DNA from: Burkholderiales bacterium
GTDB taxonomy: Bacteria; Pseudomonadota; Gammaproteobacteria; Burkholderiales; Burkholderiaceae_E
Direction of reading: 5' to 3'
Length of the DNA: 64,000 nucleotides
Assembly: GCA_947487165.1 (NCBI GenBank)
Contig: CANKWX010000001.1
Location: 62,001 to 126,000 of the forward strand
Part shown: positions 9,331 to 18,125 of the stretch, one piece after another
Numbering within the stretch: position 1 is the first letter of the stretch
How the letters are laid out: every line of letters begins with the position of its first letter
Position numbers and translations under genes: made by a program
Notes under the pieces: generated by a model
What the model saw: only the letters and a program-made list of their open reading frames with translations
Database searches by the model: none
What the model was told of the DNA's origin: nothing

Positions 9331-10041
9331 TCAGACAGGCTGTTCGAGCCGCTGGTTTTGCGGAAACAGGTTGCGTCGGGCATCGGCATCGACCTCGGCC
9401 TTGAAGGCGTGGCGGGTGCGAAGCGCTTCGACGCGGGCTGCCGCCGGCCGCGCGTTGATCTCATCGAGCAGTCGCTTGATGTTCGGATAGCGAGTCCAGG
9501 CGTCGTCGATGCCCAGCACGAAAGGCACCATGCGTGCCCAGCCCCAGAAGGCCATGTCGACGATGCCGTAGTCGCGCCCGCAAAGGTAGGCCTGCTTGCC
9601 CAGGCGCTCGTCCAGAATCTGCCAGTGACGGTGGGCTTCAAAATCGTAGCGGTTCAGTGCGTAGTGTTTCGGCTCGGGTGCGAAGTGCCGAAAGTGCACC
9701 GCCTGCCCTGAATACGGGCCGATGCCGCTGGCCACGAACATCAGCCAGGACATCATTTCGCCGCGGGCTGACGACGACAGATCGGTCGGGACGAAACGGC
9801 CGGCGCGATCAGCGAGAAAAAGCAGGATCGCATTGCTGTCGAACACCACGGTGTCGCCATCGACGATCGACGGCACCTTGGCGTTGGCATTGATCGCGCG
9901 GTAGGCATCGGTGTGCTGCTCGCCTTTGCGGGTATCGACCGGGATGGCCTCATAAGGCAGGCCGAGCTCTTCGAGGAGCAGGGCGACCTTCATCGGGTTC
10001 GGGGCGGTGTTGTAGTAGAACTTGAGCATCTCGGGGCGCAT
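9331..10041 (-). CDS. Glutathione S-transferase family protein (YghU/YfcG-like)
   Basis: A 236-residue protein with an N-terminal thioredoxin-like domain (residues ~5-85: KFYYNTAPNPMKVALLLEELGL, then NAKVPSIVDGDTVVFDSNAILLFLA with the cis-Pro and the glutathione-contacting Ser) and an all-helical C-terminal domain. The N-TAPNPMKV stretch is close to the YfcG/YghU or UreG-like GSTs, which act as disulfide reductases or glutathione-dependent transferases. It leads a likely three-gene operon with the luciferase-like monooxygenase and the NTF2-like protein. A second in-frame ATG at 10029 would remove four residues and cannot be excluded. Confidence 0.87.
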   Translation of the reverse strand: MRPEMLKFYYNTAPNPMKVALLLEELGLPYEAIPVDTRKGEQHTDAYRAINANAKVPSIVDGDTVVFDSNAILLFLADRAGRFVPTDLSSSARGEMMSWLMFVASGIGPYSGQAVHFRHFAPEPKHYALNRYDFEAHRHWQILDERLGKQAYLCGRDYGIVDMAFWGWARMVPFVLGIDDAWTRYPNIKRLLDEINARPAAARVEALRTRHAFKAEVDADARRNLFPQNQRLEQPV

Positions 10042-10300
10042 TCAGGGTTGTGGGGTGCCGAATCGGTGAACTGCGGCGCAATGCCGCCTGCCGGCAATGA
10101 TAGGCCGTGGCCGGGTTTCTCGCCGCAAAGCGGTGATGTTCAGGGTTTGTTGTTGCGCGACATCGCAGTGCGACCGCTGACCGCCGGTCGGTGATTCCTG
10201 ACCGCCTGTCGACCTTCGCCGTACGCATTTGGCCGCAGACCGGCAATTTGCGTCCACGAAACGGCCTCTTTATTCCCGTCGGTCACTACAAGGCACAAAC

Positions 10301-12121
10301 ATGACTGCGCTCGTTCATGAGCTTGATCCCAAGCTTGATGCGTCGCAAGACGATGCAGACCCCAGCGTTCCGGCAAGTCATGCGGCTAGCGCGACGCTGC
10401 TCGCCTCGGCTTCGGCGGTGCTTGCGGCCTGTGGCGGGGCGGAAAGCGAGCCTTCGACGCTGCCGTCCGCGGCGACAACGACCAGCAGCCAGAGTTCGGT
10501 CACCGGTAATTCGGCCCAGTCTCCCGCATCGACGGCCCCGGATTCACCTCCAAGCACCTCGACCGATGCCGGCAACGGCTCGACCGTGGTCGAGGCACCG
10601 ATCGACCTTCCCGCTGCCGCGCGATTTCTGGCGCAGACCACCTTCGGTGCCAGTCGGGCCGAAATCAGCCGCACCCAGCAGATGGGTGTCAACGCCTGGC
10701 TTGACGAACAGTTTGCGATGCCGCTTGGCACGAGTCATGTGCAGTGGCTGAAATCGAAGGGGTATGACAACGCTTCGCTGATCAACAATTCGACCGCCTT
10801 CGACTACACCGTCTGGCGAGCGTTTCTGTCGAATCCCGACCAGTTGCGCCAGCGTGTGGTCTTTGCGCTGTCGCAGATCCTGGTGGTTGGGATCAATGGC
10901 GTGAACTCGGCCTGGACGCCGTTTTCGGTCGGCAATTATCTGGATGTCATGGGCGCCAATGCCTTCGGCAATTTCCGTACCCTGCTCGAGCAGGTGGCGC
11001 TCACGCCCGCGATGGGCGATTTCCTGAACATGCGCGGCAATCGCAAGGCCGACAGCAGTGGCCGAGTGCCTGACGAGAACTTCGCCCGCGAGCTGATGCA
11101 GCTCTTTACCATCGGGCTGACCGAACTCAACCCGGACGGCACGCCAAGGCTGGTTGGCGGACAGCCGCAAGACAGCTACGACCAGGAAGACGTCTCCGGC
11201 GTGGCACGCCTGTTGACCGGCTGGGAATATGCGCCCGGTTATGACGGCGGGCTCGAGCAGTACATCGCTCCGATGTTCTGCTTTCCGGCGCGCCACGAGA
11301 CCGGCGCGTCGTCGTTTCTGACGGTGAACGCGCCGGCTGGCAATGACGGCCCGGGTGCACTGAAACTGGTGCTCGACGCGCTCTTTGCTCATCCCAATAC
11401 CGGGCCTTTCATTGGCCGCCAGCTGATCCAGCGACTGGTCACCAGCAATCCGTCGCCGGCGTATGTCGGCCGGGTGGCCGCCGTCTTTGCCAGCAATGGC
11501 GCTGGGGTGCGTGGCGACATGAAGGCGCTGATCCGCGCGGTGCTCACCGATGTTGAGGCGCGCGCGGTTCAAACCGCGCCGCAAGCCGGCAAGCTGGTCG
11601 AGCCGGTGCTGCGCTTTACGTCGTGGGCGCGTGCCTTCGGGGTGACTTCGCCCTCGGGTGCCTGGAAGCTCGGCAACCTGTCGGATCCGGCCACGCGGCT
11701 GGGTCAAAGCCCGGGACGCAGTGCGAGCGTCTTCAATTTTTATCGCCCGGGCTATGTGCCCCCCAACACTGCGCTGGCGGCAGCATCGCTGGTTGCCCCC
11801 GAACTGCAGATCACGACCGAGACCAGCGTGGCCGGCTATCTGAATTTCATGCAGTCGGCGGTGGGTAATCTGGCCGGCGCAACCGGCACCGACCTGGTGG
11901 TCGATTATTCGGCGCTGCAGGCGATGGCCAATGATGCCAATGCGCTGGCCGGTGAAGTCGAGCTGATCCTGGCTGCCAACCGCTTGAGTCTGGCCAGCCG
12001 CACGCTGATTCGCAGCGCGCTCGCCCAGATGCCGATCGCGACCTCGACCAATCTGCTCGATCGCGTGAAGGCGGCAGTCATGCTGACCCTGGCGAGCCCC
12101 GAGTCCCTCGTTCTTCGTTAG
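10301..12121 (+). CDS. DUF1800 family protein with lipobox-like N-terminus
   Basis: A 606-residue protein. After a Ser/Thr/Pro-rich linker (residues ~45-100) it shows the DUF1800 features: AARFLAQTTFGASRAEI, ALSQILVV, NFARELMQLFTIGL, QEDVSGVARLLTGWEY, FPARHETG, and a C-terminal RVKAAVMLTLASPE segment. The N-terminus is odd. A hydrophobic stretch ending in VLAAC-GG at residues 40-44 looks like a lipobox, but it is preceded by about 25 acidic residues instead of a short basic region. The protein always seems to pair with a DUF1501 protein, which follows here after 10 bases. Both are thought to be exported, and the molecular function of the pair is not established. Confidence 0.85.
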   Translation: MTALVHELDPKLDASQDDADPSVPASHAASATLLASASAVLAACGGAESEPSTLPSAATTTSSQSSVTGNSAQSPASTAPDSPPSTSTDAGNGSTVVEAPIDLPAAARFLAQTTFGASRAEISRTQQMGVNAWLDEQFAMPLGTSHVQWLKSKGYDNASLINNSTAFDYTVWRAFLSNPDQLRQRVVFALSQILVVGINGVNSAWTPFSVGNYLDVMGANAFGNFRTLLEQVALTPAMGDFLNMRGNRKADSSGRVPDENFARELMQLFTIGLTELNPDGTPRLVGGQPQDSYDQEDVSGVARLLTGWEYAPGYDGGLEQYIAPMFCFPARHETGASSFLTVNAPAGNDGPGALKLVLDALFAHPNTGPFIGRQLIQRLVTSNPSPAYVGRVAAVFASNGAGVRGDMKALIRAVLTDVEARAVQTAPQAGKLVEPVLRFTSWARAFGVTSPSGAWKLGNLSDPATRLGQSPGRSASVFNFYRPGYVPPNTALAAASLVAPELQITTETSVAGYLNFMQSAVGNLAGATGTDLVVDYSALQAMANDANALAGEVELILAANRLSLASRTLIRSALAQMPIATSTNLLDRVKAAVMLTLASPESLVLR

Positions 12122-12131
12122 GCCTGAGACA

Positions 12132-13568
12132 ATGAAAACTTCCGCGACACGCCGCGAATTCATTCGCCGCACAACCGGTCTGTCGGTTGCCGGTGCGGCC
12201 GCACCCTGGGCGCTCAATCTGGCGGCCATGTCAGAAGCCGCCGCGCAAAGCGCCACCGACTACAAGGCGCTGGTGTGCGTCTTTCTGCACGGTGGCAACG
12301 ACTTTGCCAACACGGTCATCCCATTCGATGCCGGCGGCTATGCCGACTATGCCGCGATCCGTTCAACGATTGCCACACCACAGGCCTCGCTGGTCGGCCT
12401 GAGGTCGCTCAACGCGCCGAATGGTCGTCAATACGCGCTTGCGCCACAGCTCACCACCTCGCCCTCGACCTCGGCGCTGGCACTCAAGTCGCTCGCTGAT
12501 CTGTTCAATGGCGGGCAGCTCGCGGTGATGCTCAACATCGGAACCTTGGTGCGCCCGACCACCAAGGCGCAATACATCGCCAAATCGGTGGCGCTGCCGC
12601 CAAAGCTCTTTTCGCACAACGATCAGCAATCGTTCTGGCAGTCGTCGCGACCCGAGGGCGGCACGGTCGGATGGGGCGGCAGCATGGCCGACCTGTTCGC
12701 CTCGGGCAATGGCAAGTCGACCTTCACCTGCATCAGCGTGACCGGCAATGCCGTCTTTCTGGCGGGTAATTCGACGGTGCAATATCAAGTCAGCGCCAAC
12801 GGTGCGGTGGCGGTCAACAATATTCCGCGATCGAACCTTCCCAGTCCCAAGCTCTACAACTCGGCGGCGGCGGCCACCGCGCTCAAAGCGCTGGTCACCG
12901 GCTCTGGTGGCGCCAACCTGCTCGAGACGGAATACACCCGGGTGGTGGCCCGATCGGTCGACGCCGAAGAAACCATGCGTGTGGCGCTCGGCGCGCCGCT
13001 AACAACCTCCTTCGGATCGGTCGATGCGACCGGCAAGGTGATCGCCAATACGCTTGCCGATCAGCTCAAGATGGTTGCCCGGACCATCAAGGCGCGCAGC
13101 GGGCTGGGCGCAAGGCGCCAGGTCTTTTTTGTGAGCCTGGGCGGATTCGATCTGCACGACTTCCTGCCGCAAAAGCACCCCTTGCTGCTGCAGCAGGTGA
13201 ACGACGCGATGACGCAGTTCTATGCCGCCACCGTCGAGCTCGGCGTGCAGAATCAGGTCACCACCTTCACCGCTTCTGATTTTGGTCGCACCGCGATCTC
13301 CAACGGCGACGGCTCCGACCATGGTTGGGGCAGCCATCACTTCGTGATGGGTGGCGCGGTGAAGGGGCGAACGCTCTATGGCACGCCACCGGTACTGGCC
13401 AACAACGGCCCGGACGACGTCGGACAGGGTCGGCTGCTGCCGTCCACCTCAGTCGATCAGCTGGCCGCCACGCTCGCCACCTGGTTTGGTGTGTCGGACA
13501 CCAATCTGCCGCTGGTCGTGCCCAGCATCGGCAACTACTCGCAGAAAAACCTTGGTCTGTTTGTCTGA
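12132..13568 (+). CDS. DUF1501 family protein, Tat-exported
   Basis: A 478-residue protein with a clear twin-arginine signal (TRREFIRRTTGLSVAGAAA) and probable cleavage near AAAQS. The body matches DUF1501, a relative of sulfatases/alkaline phosphatases: CVFLHGGNDFANTVIP near residue 50, LFSHNDQQSFWQ, SLGGFDLHDF, TASDFGRT and DHGWGSHHFVMGG near the C-terminus. The His and Asp residues in these motifs sit where the related enzymes bind metal. It is the second gene of the DUF1800-DUF1501 pair and is likely co-transcribed. No substrate is known, although such pairs are often encoded together in bacteria that export Tat substrates. Confidence 0.87.
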   Translation: MKTSATRREFIRRTTGLSVAGAAAPWALNLAAMSEAAAQSATDYKALVCVFLHGGNDFANTVIPFDAGGYADYAAIRSTIATPQASLVGLRSLNAPNGRQYALAPQLTTSPSTSALALKSLADLFNGGQLAVMLNIGTLVRPTTKAQYIAKSVALPPKLFSHNDQQSFWQSSRPEGGTVGWGGSMADLFASGNGKSTFTCISVTGNAVFLAGNSTVQYQVSANGAVAVNNIPRSNLPSPKLYNSAAAATALKALVTGSGGANLLETEYTRVVARSVDAEETMRVALGAPLTTSFGSVDATGKVIANTLADQLKMVARTIKARSGLGARRQVFFVSLGGFDLHDFLPQKHPLLLQQVNDAMTQFYAATVELGVQNQVTTFTASDFGRTAISNGDGSDHGWGSHHFVMGGAVKGRTLYGTPPVLANNGPDDVGQGRLLPSTSVDQLAATLATWFGVSDTNLPLVVPSIGNYSQKNLGLFV

Positions 13569-13574
13569 ACGCGG

Positions 13575-14366
13575 TCAGATGCTTGGAATTGGCTTGAGCG
13601 GGCCCTTGAAGGATTCTTTGGCCAGCGGACCCGGCAGGGGCTGGTAGTCGATCGGCTGGTCGACCACCTCGAGTTCGGGCACCTTGTCGAGCAGATGGCG
13701 GATGAGCGTGAGCCGGCCGCGCCGCTGATCGTTGAAGTCAACCAGCGTCCAGGGGGCATGCCGGGTGTGGGTGGCCTTGAGCATGGCATCGCGCGCACGG
13801 CCATATTCACGATATTTCAGGCGTGCCTGCAGATCGACCGGCGAGAGCTTCCAGTGCTTGAGCGGGTCGTCCAGCCGCTCCCGAAGCCGCTCTTCCTGCT
13901 GGGCCTGATCGATGGTCAGCCAGTACTTGAGCAGCACGATGCCATCATCAACCAGGAGTTTTTCGAAGGCCGGCGCCTGCTTCAGAAAGGCCTTGTATTC
14001 GGCGTCGCTGCAATAGCCCATCACCTTCTCGACGCCGGCGCGGTTATACCAGCTGCGATCGAACAGCATGATCTGGCCGGCCGCCGGCAGATATTGCACA
14101 TAGCGCTGGAAGTACCACTGCGTGCGCTCGATCTCGTCGGGCTTGGGCAGCGCGACCACATGGCACTGGCGCGGATTGAGCGGTTGCGCGATCGTGCTGA
14201 TCACGCCGCCCTTGCCGGCTGTATCGCGCCCCTCGAAGATGATCAGCACGCGCCGCTGTTTGCTCTGCACCCAGCGCGCGACGCGATTCAGTTCGAGCTC
14301 GAGCGGCTGCAAGGCCGATTCGTAGTCCTGGCGGCTCATGCGTTCGGTTGACTTGCGCTTGGCCAT
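13575..14366 (-). CDS. ppk2: Polyphosphate kinase 2 family protein
   Basis: A 263-residue single-domain PPK2. The Walker A motif EGRDTAGKGG lies at residues 45-54, followed by the IAQPLNPRQ segment, the PKPDEIERTQWYFQRYVQYLP stretch and the lid motif DRSWYNRAGVEKVMG. PPK2 enzymes transfer phosphate between polyphosphate and nucleotides, either ADP/GDP or AMP depending on class. The single-domain size and the D residue after EGR fit the class that makes or uses nucleoside triphosphates from diphosphates, but class assignment is tentative. The start at 14366 has an AGGAAA site upstream. The gene converges with the DUF1501 gene, 6 bases away. Confidence 0.92.
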   Translation of the reverse strand: MAKRKSTERMSRQDYESALQPLELELNRVARWVQSKQRRVLIIFEGRDTAGKGGVISTIAQPLNPRQCHVVALPKPDEIERTQWYFQRYVQYLPAAGQIMLFDRSWYNRAGVEKVMGYCSDAEYKAFLKQAPAFEKLLVDDGIVLLKYWLTIDQAQQEERLRERLDDPLKHWKLSPVDLQARLKYREYGRARDAMLKATHTRHAPWTLVDFNDQRRGRLTLIRHLLDKVPELEVVDQPIDYQPLPGPLAKESFKGPLKPIPSI

Positions 14367-14559
14367 GTTCAGTTTCCTGCCCTGGTGGTCGGGTCGGCGC
14401 TGTAGCCGGCGTGAACGGCGAGGGTCTCGAGGCGCATGGAATCGGTCTCCGGGTTCAGGTGATTGAAGGGGCTGGTTTCGGGTTGCGCCGCCAGGGCGCG
14501 TGGCACGATTGTGGCATTCTCGGGCACCGATCGGTCCCCTGCGCGTCGCGCCTGAGCTT

Positions 14560-15405
14560 ATGCAATCGTTCTCCGCCATTGTTTCCCGCCCTGTTTCGCG
14601 AGCGCCCGACAGCGCGGTGTTCGAGGCTGACATCACCACCGACTGGTTGCAGGGCAAGGCCGCATTCGGCGGCATCCAGGGTGCGATTGCGACCGTTGCC
14701 ATGCGGGCGGCAGCCGGTGACGAACTGCCGCTGCGAGCCATTCAGATGACCTTCATTGCCGCACTCGACGAAGGGCCTGCCACCGCGCGGGCGAGCGTCG
14801 TGCGGCGCGGTCGGGCGATCACGCATGTGCAGTGCGAGCTCAGGAGCGGCGATCGGATGGCCGGCCTGCTGGTCGGCCTCTTCGGTGCCAGCCGCGAATC
14901 GCAGGCCCGGCTTGATTTGCCGATGCCCGCCGACGTGCGGCCCTATGCCGACCTGCGCGACGGACCCTTCATCGACAAGCGCATGCCGGATTTTCTGCGC
15001 CACTATCGACAGCGCTGGGCCGGCGGCCCGATGCCCTACAGCGGCACGCCCACGCGCCCGGCTCGGCAGTGGGCGATGCTTCGCGAGGCCGCGCCCGATG
15101 ACGGCGCTGCGGCACCGACGGGGCTGGGCTGCGCCACTGCCCGCGAGGCCAATCTGATCGCTCTGGCTGATCTGACCGCCTCGCCGGTGATCTCGATGCT
15201 GACTCGTCCTGCGCCGAGTGCTTCGCTGACGTGGCTGCTGGAGTTTTTGCGCGATCCGCGTGAATTCGATCCGGCGCAATGGCTGATGGTGCATACCGAG
15301 TCGCGTCATGCGGCCGATGGTTATCAGAGTCAGACCGCACACATGTGGGATCAGCAGGGACGCGCGGTGGCGGTCAGCCATCAGACCACCGCGATCTTCG
15401 GCTGA
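14560..15405 (+). CDS. TesB-like acyl-CoA thioesterase (double hotdog)
   Basis: A 281-residue protein with two hotdog-like halves. The first half has VFEADITTDWLQGKAAFGGIQGAI, a pattern close to the TesB-like N-terminal hotdog in which the GG-helix faces the CoA. The second half has TARPASA-like strands and ends with SHQTTAIFG, typical of TesB-like C-termini. Such proteins hydrolyse acyl-CoA thioesters. The ATG at 14560 directly precedes the first conserved strand; the frame upstream is open but lacks a start with better support. It precedes the quinone oxidoreductase gene by 40 bases in the same direction. Confidence 0.8.
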   Translation: MQSFSAIVSRPVSRAPDSAVFEADITTDWLQGKAAFGGIQGAIATVAMRAAAGDELPLRAIQMTFIAALDEGPATARASVVRRGRAITHVQCELRSGDRMAGLLVGLFGASRESQARLDLPMPADVRPYADLRDGPFIDKRMPDFLRHYRQRWAGGPMPYSGTPTRPARQWAMLREAAPDDGAAAPTGLGCATAREANLIALADLTASPVISMLTRPAPSASLTWLLEFLRDPREFDPAQWLMVHTESRHAADGYQSQTAHMWDQQGRAVAVSHQTTAIFG

Positions 15406-15445
15406 CGCAGCACTGTCCAAAAAAACGAGAGGGGAGGAGACGCCC

Positions 15446-16450
15446 ATGAACACCACGACACCATCCACTTACCGCGCGCTGCGTTGCGATGCCTTGAGCA
15501 GCGACCTGTCGGGGCTGCATTTCGTCGAACTCGATGCGCGCGCGCCGGGGCCGGGCGAGGTCGCAGTCAGGATGCGCGCGGCGGCGCTCAATTTCCCTGA
15601 CCTGCTGATGACCCGTGGCGGCTACCAGCACAAGCCCGATCTGCCTTACGTGGTGGGCATGGAAGGCGCGGGCGTGATCGAGGCGGTGGGGGCGGGTGTC
15701 GAGCCCTGGCGCGTGGGGGATGCGGTGTGTTTCTCGAATCTGACCGGCTCGTTTGCCGAGCGCAATATCGTGCCGGCCGCCAAGCTCGATGCGGTGCCAA
15801 AGGGCTGGGACTTCGCCAGTGCTGCCGGGATGCCGGTGGGTGCGTCGACCGGCTATGTGTCGCTGGTCACGCGGGGCGCGCTGCAACCCGGTGAGACCCT
15901 GCTGGTGCATGGCGCCACTGGCGGCATGGGGGCAGCCGCGGTGCAACTCGGTGCCAAGCTTGGCGCCACCGTGATTGCCACCGGCACCCGTCCCGAGTGG
16001 CTCGAACTGCTGCGCCCGATGGGTGCCACGCATCTGCTGTCATCGCGCGGCGACTTCGCTGCCGAGGTCAAGGCACTGACCGGCGGGCGCGGTGCCGATG
16101 TCATTTATGACCCGGTGGGCGGCGACGTCTTCGACAAGTCGACCAAGTGCATCGCCTTTGGCGGGCGGCTGCTGGTGGTGGGTTTTGCCGCCGGCCGAAT
16201 TCCGACGGTCTCGGTCAATCATCCGCTGATCAAGGTCTACTCGGTGGTCGGCGTGCGGGCCGGCGAATGGATGCGCCAGCGTCCGGCCGAGGCGCCCGGC
16301 ATCAAGGCCGAGATCGCGCGGCTGGCCGCCGAGGGCGTCTTCAAGCCCCTGATCGGCGCGCGCTTCAGCTTTGAGCAGTCGATCGAGGCGATCCGCGCGC
16401 TGGCCGAGCGCAGCGCGCCCGGCAAGATCGTGATCGAGATGGCCGGCTGA
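15446..16450 (+). CDS. NADPH:quinone oxidoreductase, zinc-independent MDR family
   Basis: A 334-residue medium-chain reductase. The N-terminal catalytic domain has AALNFPDLLMTRGGYQ and VVGMEGAGVI motifs. The cofactor domain holds the variant Rossmann motif HGATGGMGAAAVQL near residue 155, preferring NADPH. No zinc-binding cysteines are seen, which places it with the quinone/enone reductases (QorA-like). It would reduce quinones or alpha,beta-unsaturated carbonyls in the cytoplasm. The ATG at 15446 has GGGAGGAG just upstream. The upstream neighbour is an acyl-CoA thioesterase, probably in the same transcript. The downstream gene is convergent with no gap. Confidence 0.88.
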   Translation: MNTTTPSTYRALRCDALSSDLSGLHFVELDARAPGPGEVAVRMRAAALNFPDLLMTRGGYQHKPDLPYVVGMEGAGVIEAVGAGVEPWRVGDAVCFSNLTGSFAERNIVPAAKLDAVPKGWDFASAAGMPVGASTGYVSLVTRGALQPGETLLVHGATGGMGAAAVQLGAKLGATVIATGTRPEWLELLRPMGATHLLSSRGDFAAEVKALTGGRGADVIYDPVGGDVFDKSTKCIAFGGRLLVVGFAAGRIPTVSVNHPLIKVYSVVGVRAGEWMRQRPAEAPGIKAEIARLAAEGVFKPLIGARFSFEQSIEAIRALAERSAPGKIVIEMAG

Positions 16451-17029
16451 TCAGCCAAACGGCTGTACGCCGATAAGCCAGGCATGGGCCCAGAAGGCGA
16501 ACACCGCCCAGCCGATCAGGCCCCCGAAAATCGCAATCAGGTCGCGCGAAATCGGCCCGACGGCGTAGACCGTACCGGCCTTGCGGTCGCGCCGTTTTGA
16601 GGCGGCATAGAGCACCACCGCCCAGATCAGGAAAGCCCCGAACAGCACGATGTCGGCGAGCCGGCCATTGCAAAGCAGATGCGCCAGCGCCCAGGTTTTC
16701 ACGCCGAGCACCATCGGATGGCCAACCGCGCGCCGGATGCGCGTGCCCGGCACATAGGCGGCCGTCAGCAGCACGAAGGACACCAGCATCAGCAGCGCTG
16801 CCAGATGGCGGGTCCAGATCGGCGGCATCCAGACATCGACCGGCGTCATCCGGGTCTGGCCATAGCCCCAGACGATCAGGACAATGCCGACCAGCGACAG
16901 CAGCGAGTAGATCCCCTTGTAAGGCTTTTCGCCTAGGCGGGCGATCTGGGTGCTGCGCCAGTCGTCGGCGAAGATGCGGGTGGAATGCACGCCGAGCATC
17001 AGCGCGATACCGAACACGAGAACGATCAT
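16451..17029 (-). CDS. NnrU family integral membrane protein
   Basis: A 192-residue protein with about five transmembrane segments. It contains the NnrU pattern: HSTRIFADDWR near the N-terminus, GYGQTRM, the conserved IRRAVGHPMVLGVKTWALAHLL segment and a final membrane hairpin. NnrU proteins are distantly related to isoprenylcysteine methyltransferase-like membrane enzymes and were first named near nitric-oxide respiration genes, but no reaction is proven and no denitrification gene is nearby. The stop touches the stop of the convergent quinone reductase gene. The start at 17029 is about 120 bases from the divergent thioredoxin gene. Confidence 0.82.
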   Translation of the reverse strand: MIVLVFGIALMLGVHSTRIFADDWRSTQIARLGEKPYKGIYSLLSLVGIVLIVWGYGQTRMTPVDVWMPPIWTRHLAALLMLVSFVLLTAAYVPGTRIRRAVGHPMVLGVKTWALAHLLCNGRLADIVLFGAFLIWAVVLYAASKRRDRKAGTVYAVGPISRDLIAIFGGLIGWAVFAFWAHAWLIGVQPFG

Positions 17030-17152
17030 GGGGAAGCCCTCCAGGTTGGCGCCGATCCTAGCACCGAGCGGGTGTTCGTCTCACCGCAGGCCGGCGGCCC
17101 GCCCGCGCGGGCATGCCAGAATGGCGGTCCTTCCCCGCAGCCGGCCATCATC

Positions 17153-18007
17153 ATGAGCATCGACACCACCATCCAGTCATTCCAGGCCGATGTTATCGAC
17201 GCATCGATGCAGGTGCCGGTTCTGGTCGATTTCTGGGCGCCCTGGTGCGGCCCGTGCAAGACCCTGGGGCCGATGCTAGAGAAGCTCGAGTCGGACTACG
17301 GCGGGCGCTTCAAGCTGGTCAAGATCGACAGCGACAAGGAGCAGCAACTTGCGCAGCACTTCAAGATCCGCTCGATCCCGACGGTGTTTGCCTTTGTCGG
17401 TGGCCAGCCGGTCGACCAGTTCCAGGGTGCGCTGCCCGAGCCCAAGCTGCGCGAGTTCATTGACCGGCTGATGCCCAATCCGTCCGATGTCGAGCTCGAC
17501 CAGGCCGGTGCCGCGCTCGATCGCGGCGACCAGGAGGCGGCGGCCGACCATGCGCGAAAGGCGATTGAACTCGATCCGGCCAACGATTCGGCACGCCTGC
17601 TCTATGCGCAACTGCTCCTGGCGGGCGGCGAACCGGCCGGGGCCATGGGGCAGCTTGATGCGCTGTCGGCGCAGGCCAAGGCCGATCCGCAGGTGGCCGA
17701 GATGATGGCCGAGGTGGCGGCCGCGGTTGAGGCCGCGCGGCCGCCGGTGCCGCATGAGCAGCTCGCCCGGGTCAATGCCAATGAGGCTGATCTGCAGGCG
17801 CGTCTTGATCTGGCCGAGTACTACATCGGCTACAAGCAGTGGGCCGAGGCCTTCGAGCAGCTGGTCGAGATCGTCCGGCGTGACCGGGCTTTCCAGGATG
17901 ACGTTGGCCGCAAGCGCATGGTGGCAGTCTTCGATCTCGCCTCGGCCCAGCCGCAGGTGGTCTCGGAGTGGCGGCGCAGGCTGGGGGCGGCACTCAACGT
18001 GCGATAA
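17153..18007 (+). CDS. cnoX: Thioredoxin-TPR protein (CnoX/YbbN-like co-chaperone)
   Basis: A 284-residue protein. Residues 1-110 form a thioredoxin domain with a complete WCGPC active site at 31-35 and the cis-Pro in RSIPTVF. Residues 120-284 hold tetratricopeptide-like helices (LDRGDQEAAADHARKAIEL and others) and the C-terminal RDRAFQDDVGRKRMVAVFDL block, which is typical of YbbN/CnoX. E. coli CnoX has a degenerate active site and works as a holdase that passes substrates to GroEL and DnaK after chlorine stress. The intact CXXC here means a disulfide-exchange role is also possible. It lies divergent from nnrU, and the MetE-like gene follows after a structured gap. Confidence 0.88.
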   Translation: MSIDTTIQSFQADVIDASMQVPVLVDFWAPWCGPCKTLGPMLEKLESDYGGRFKLVKIDSDKEQQLAQHFKIRSIPTVFAFVGGQPVDQFQGALPEPKLREFIDRLMPNPSDVELDQAGAALDRGDQEAAADHARKAIELDPANDSARLLYAQLLLAGGEPAGAMGQLDALSAQAKADPQVAEMMAEVAAAVEAARPPVPHEQLARVNANEADLQARLDLAEYYIGYKQWAEAFEQLVEIVRRDRAFQDDVGRKRMVAVFDLASAQPQVVSEWRRRLGAALNVR

Positions 18008-18022
18008 GGGTCTGCGGGGCGC

Positions 18023-18064
18023 CCTCAGGTTTGTCCTGAGGTTCGTCCTCAGGGTCTCGGAGAC
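18023..18064 (+). promoter_or_regulatory. Alternating hairpin arms upstream of the MetE-like gene
   Basis: Three arms alternate: CCTCAGG (18023-18029), CCTGAGG (18035-18041) and CCTCAGG (18047-18053), each separated by five bases. Arm 2 can pair perfectly with arm 1 or with arm 3, giving mutually exclusive seven-base hairpins. A perfect GTCTC-G-GAGAC repeat follows at 18054-18064. The region lies after the thioredoxin stop and about 60 bases before the MetE-like start. It may be the terminator of the first gene or an attenuator-like leader of the second. No known riboswitch class was recognised. Confidence 0.4.
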
Positions 18065-18100
18065 TGCAGGTGAAGGCTTGCCATGGGGCTAACATGGCGC

Positions 18101-18122
18101 CTTTCCTGACCCTTTCCTGACC
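18101..18122 (+). repeat. 11-bp tandem direct repeat just upstream of the MetE-like start
   Basis: CTTTCCTGACC occurs twice in succession (18101-18111 and 18112-18122), ending three bases before the ATG at 18126. The repeat leaves no usual AGGAG ribosome site in the expected window, so translation initiation may depend on another feature, or the start may be the ATG at 18138. Confidence 0.6.
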
Positions 18123-18125
18123 CCA

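Noticed and set aside
10544-12256. 570-codon minus-strand frame opposite the DUF1800 gene
   Set aside because: The plus-strand frame has family motifs and continues into the DUF1501 gene; the antisense frame has none.
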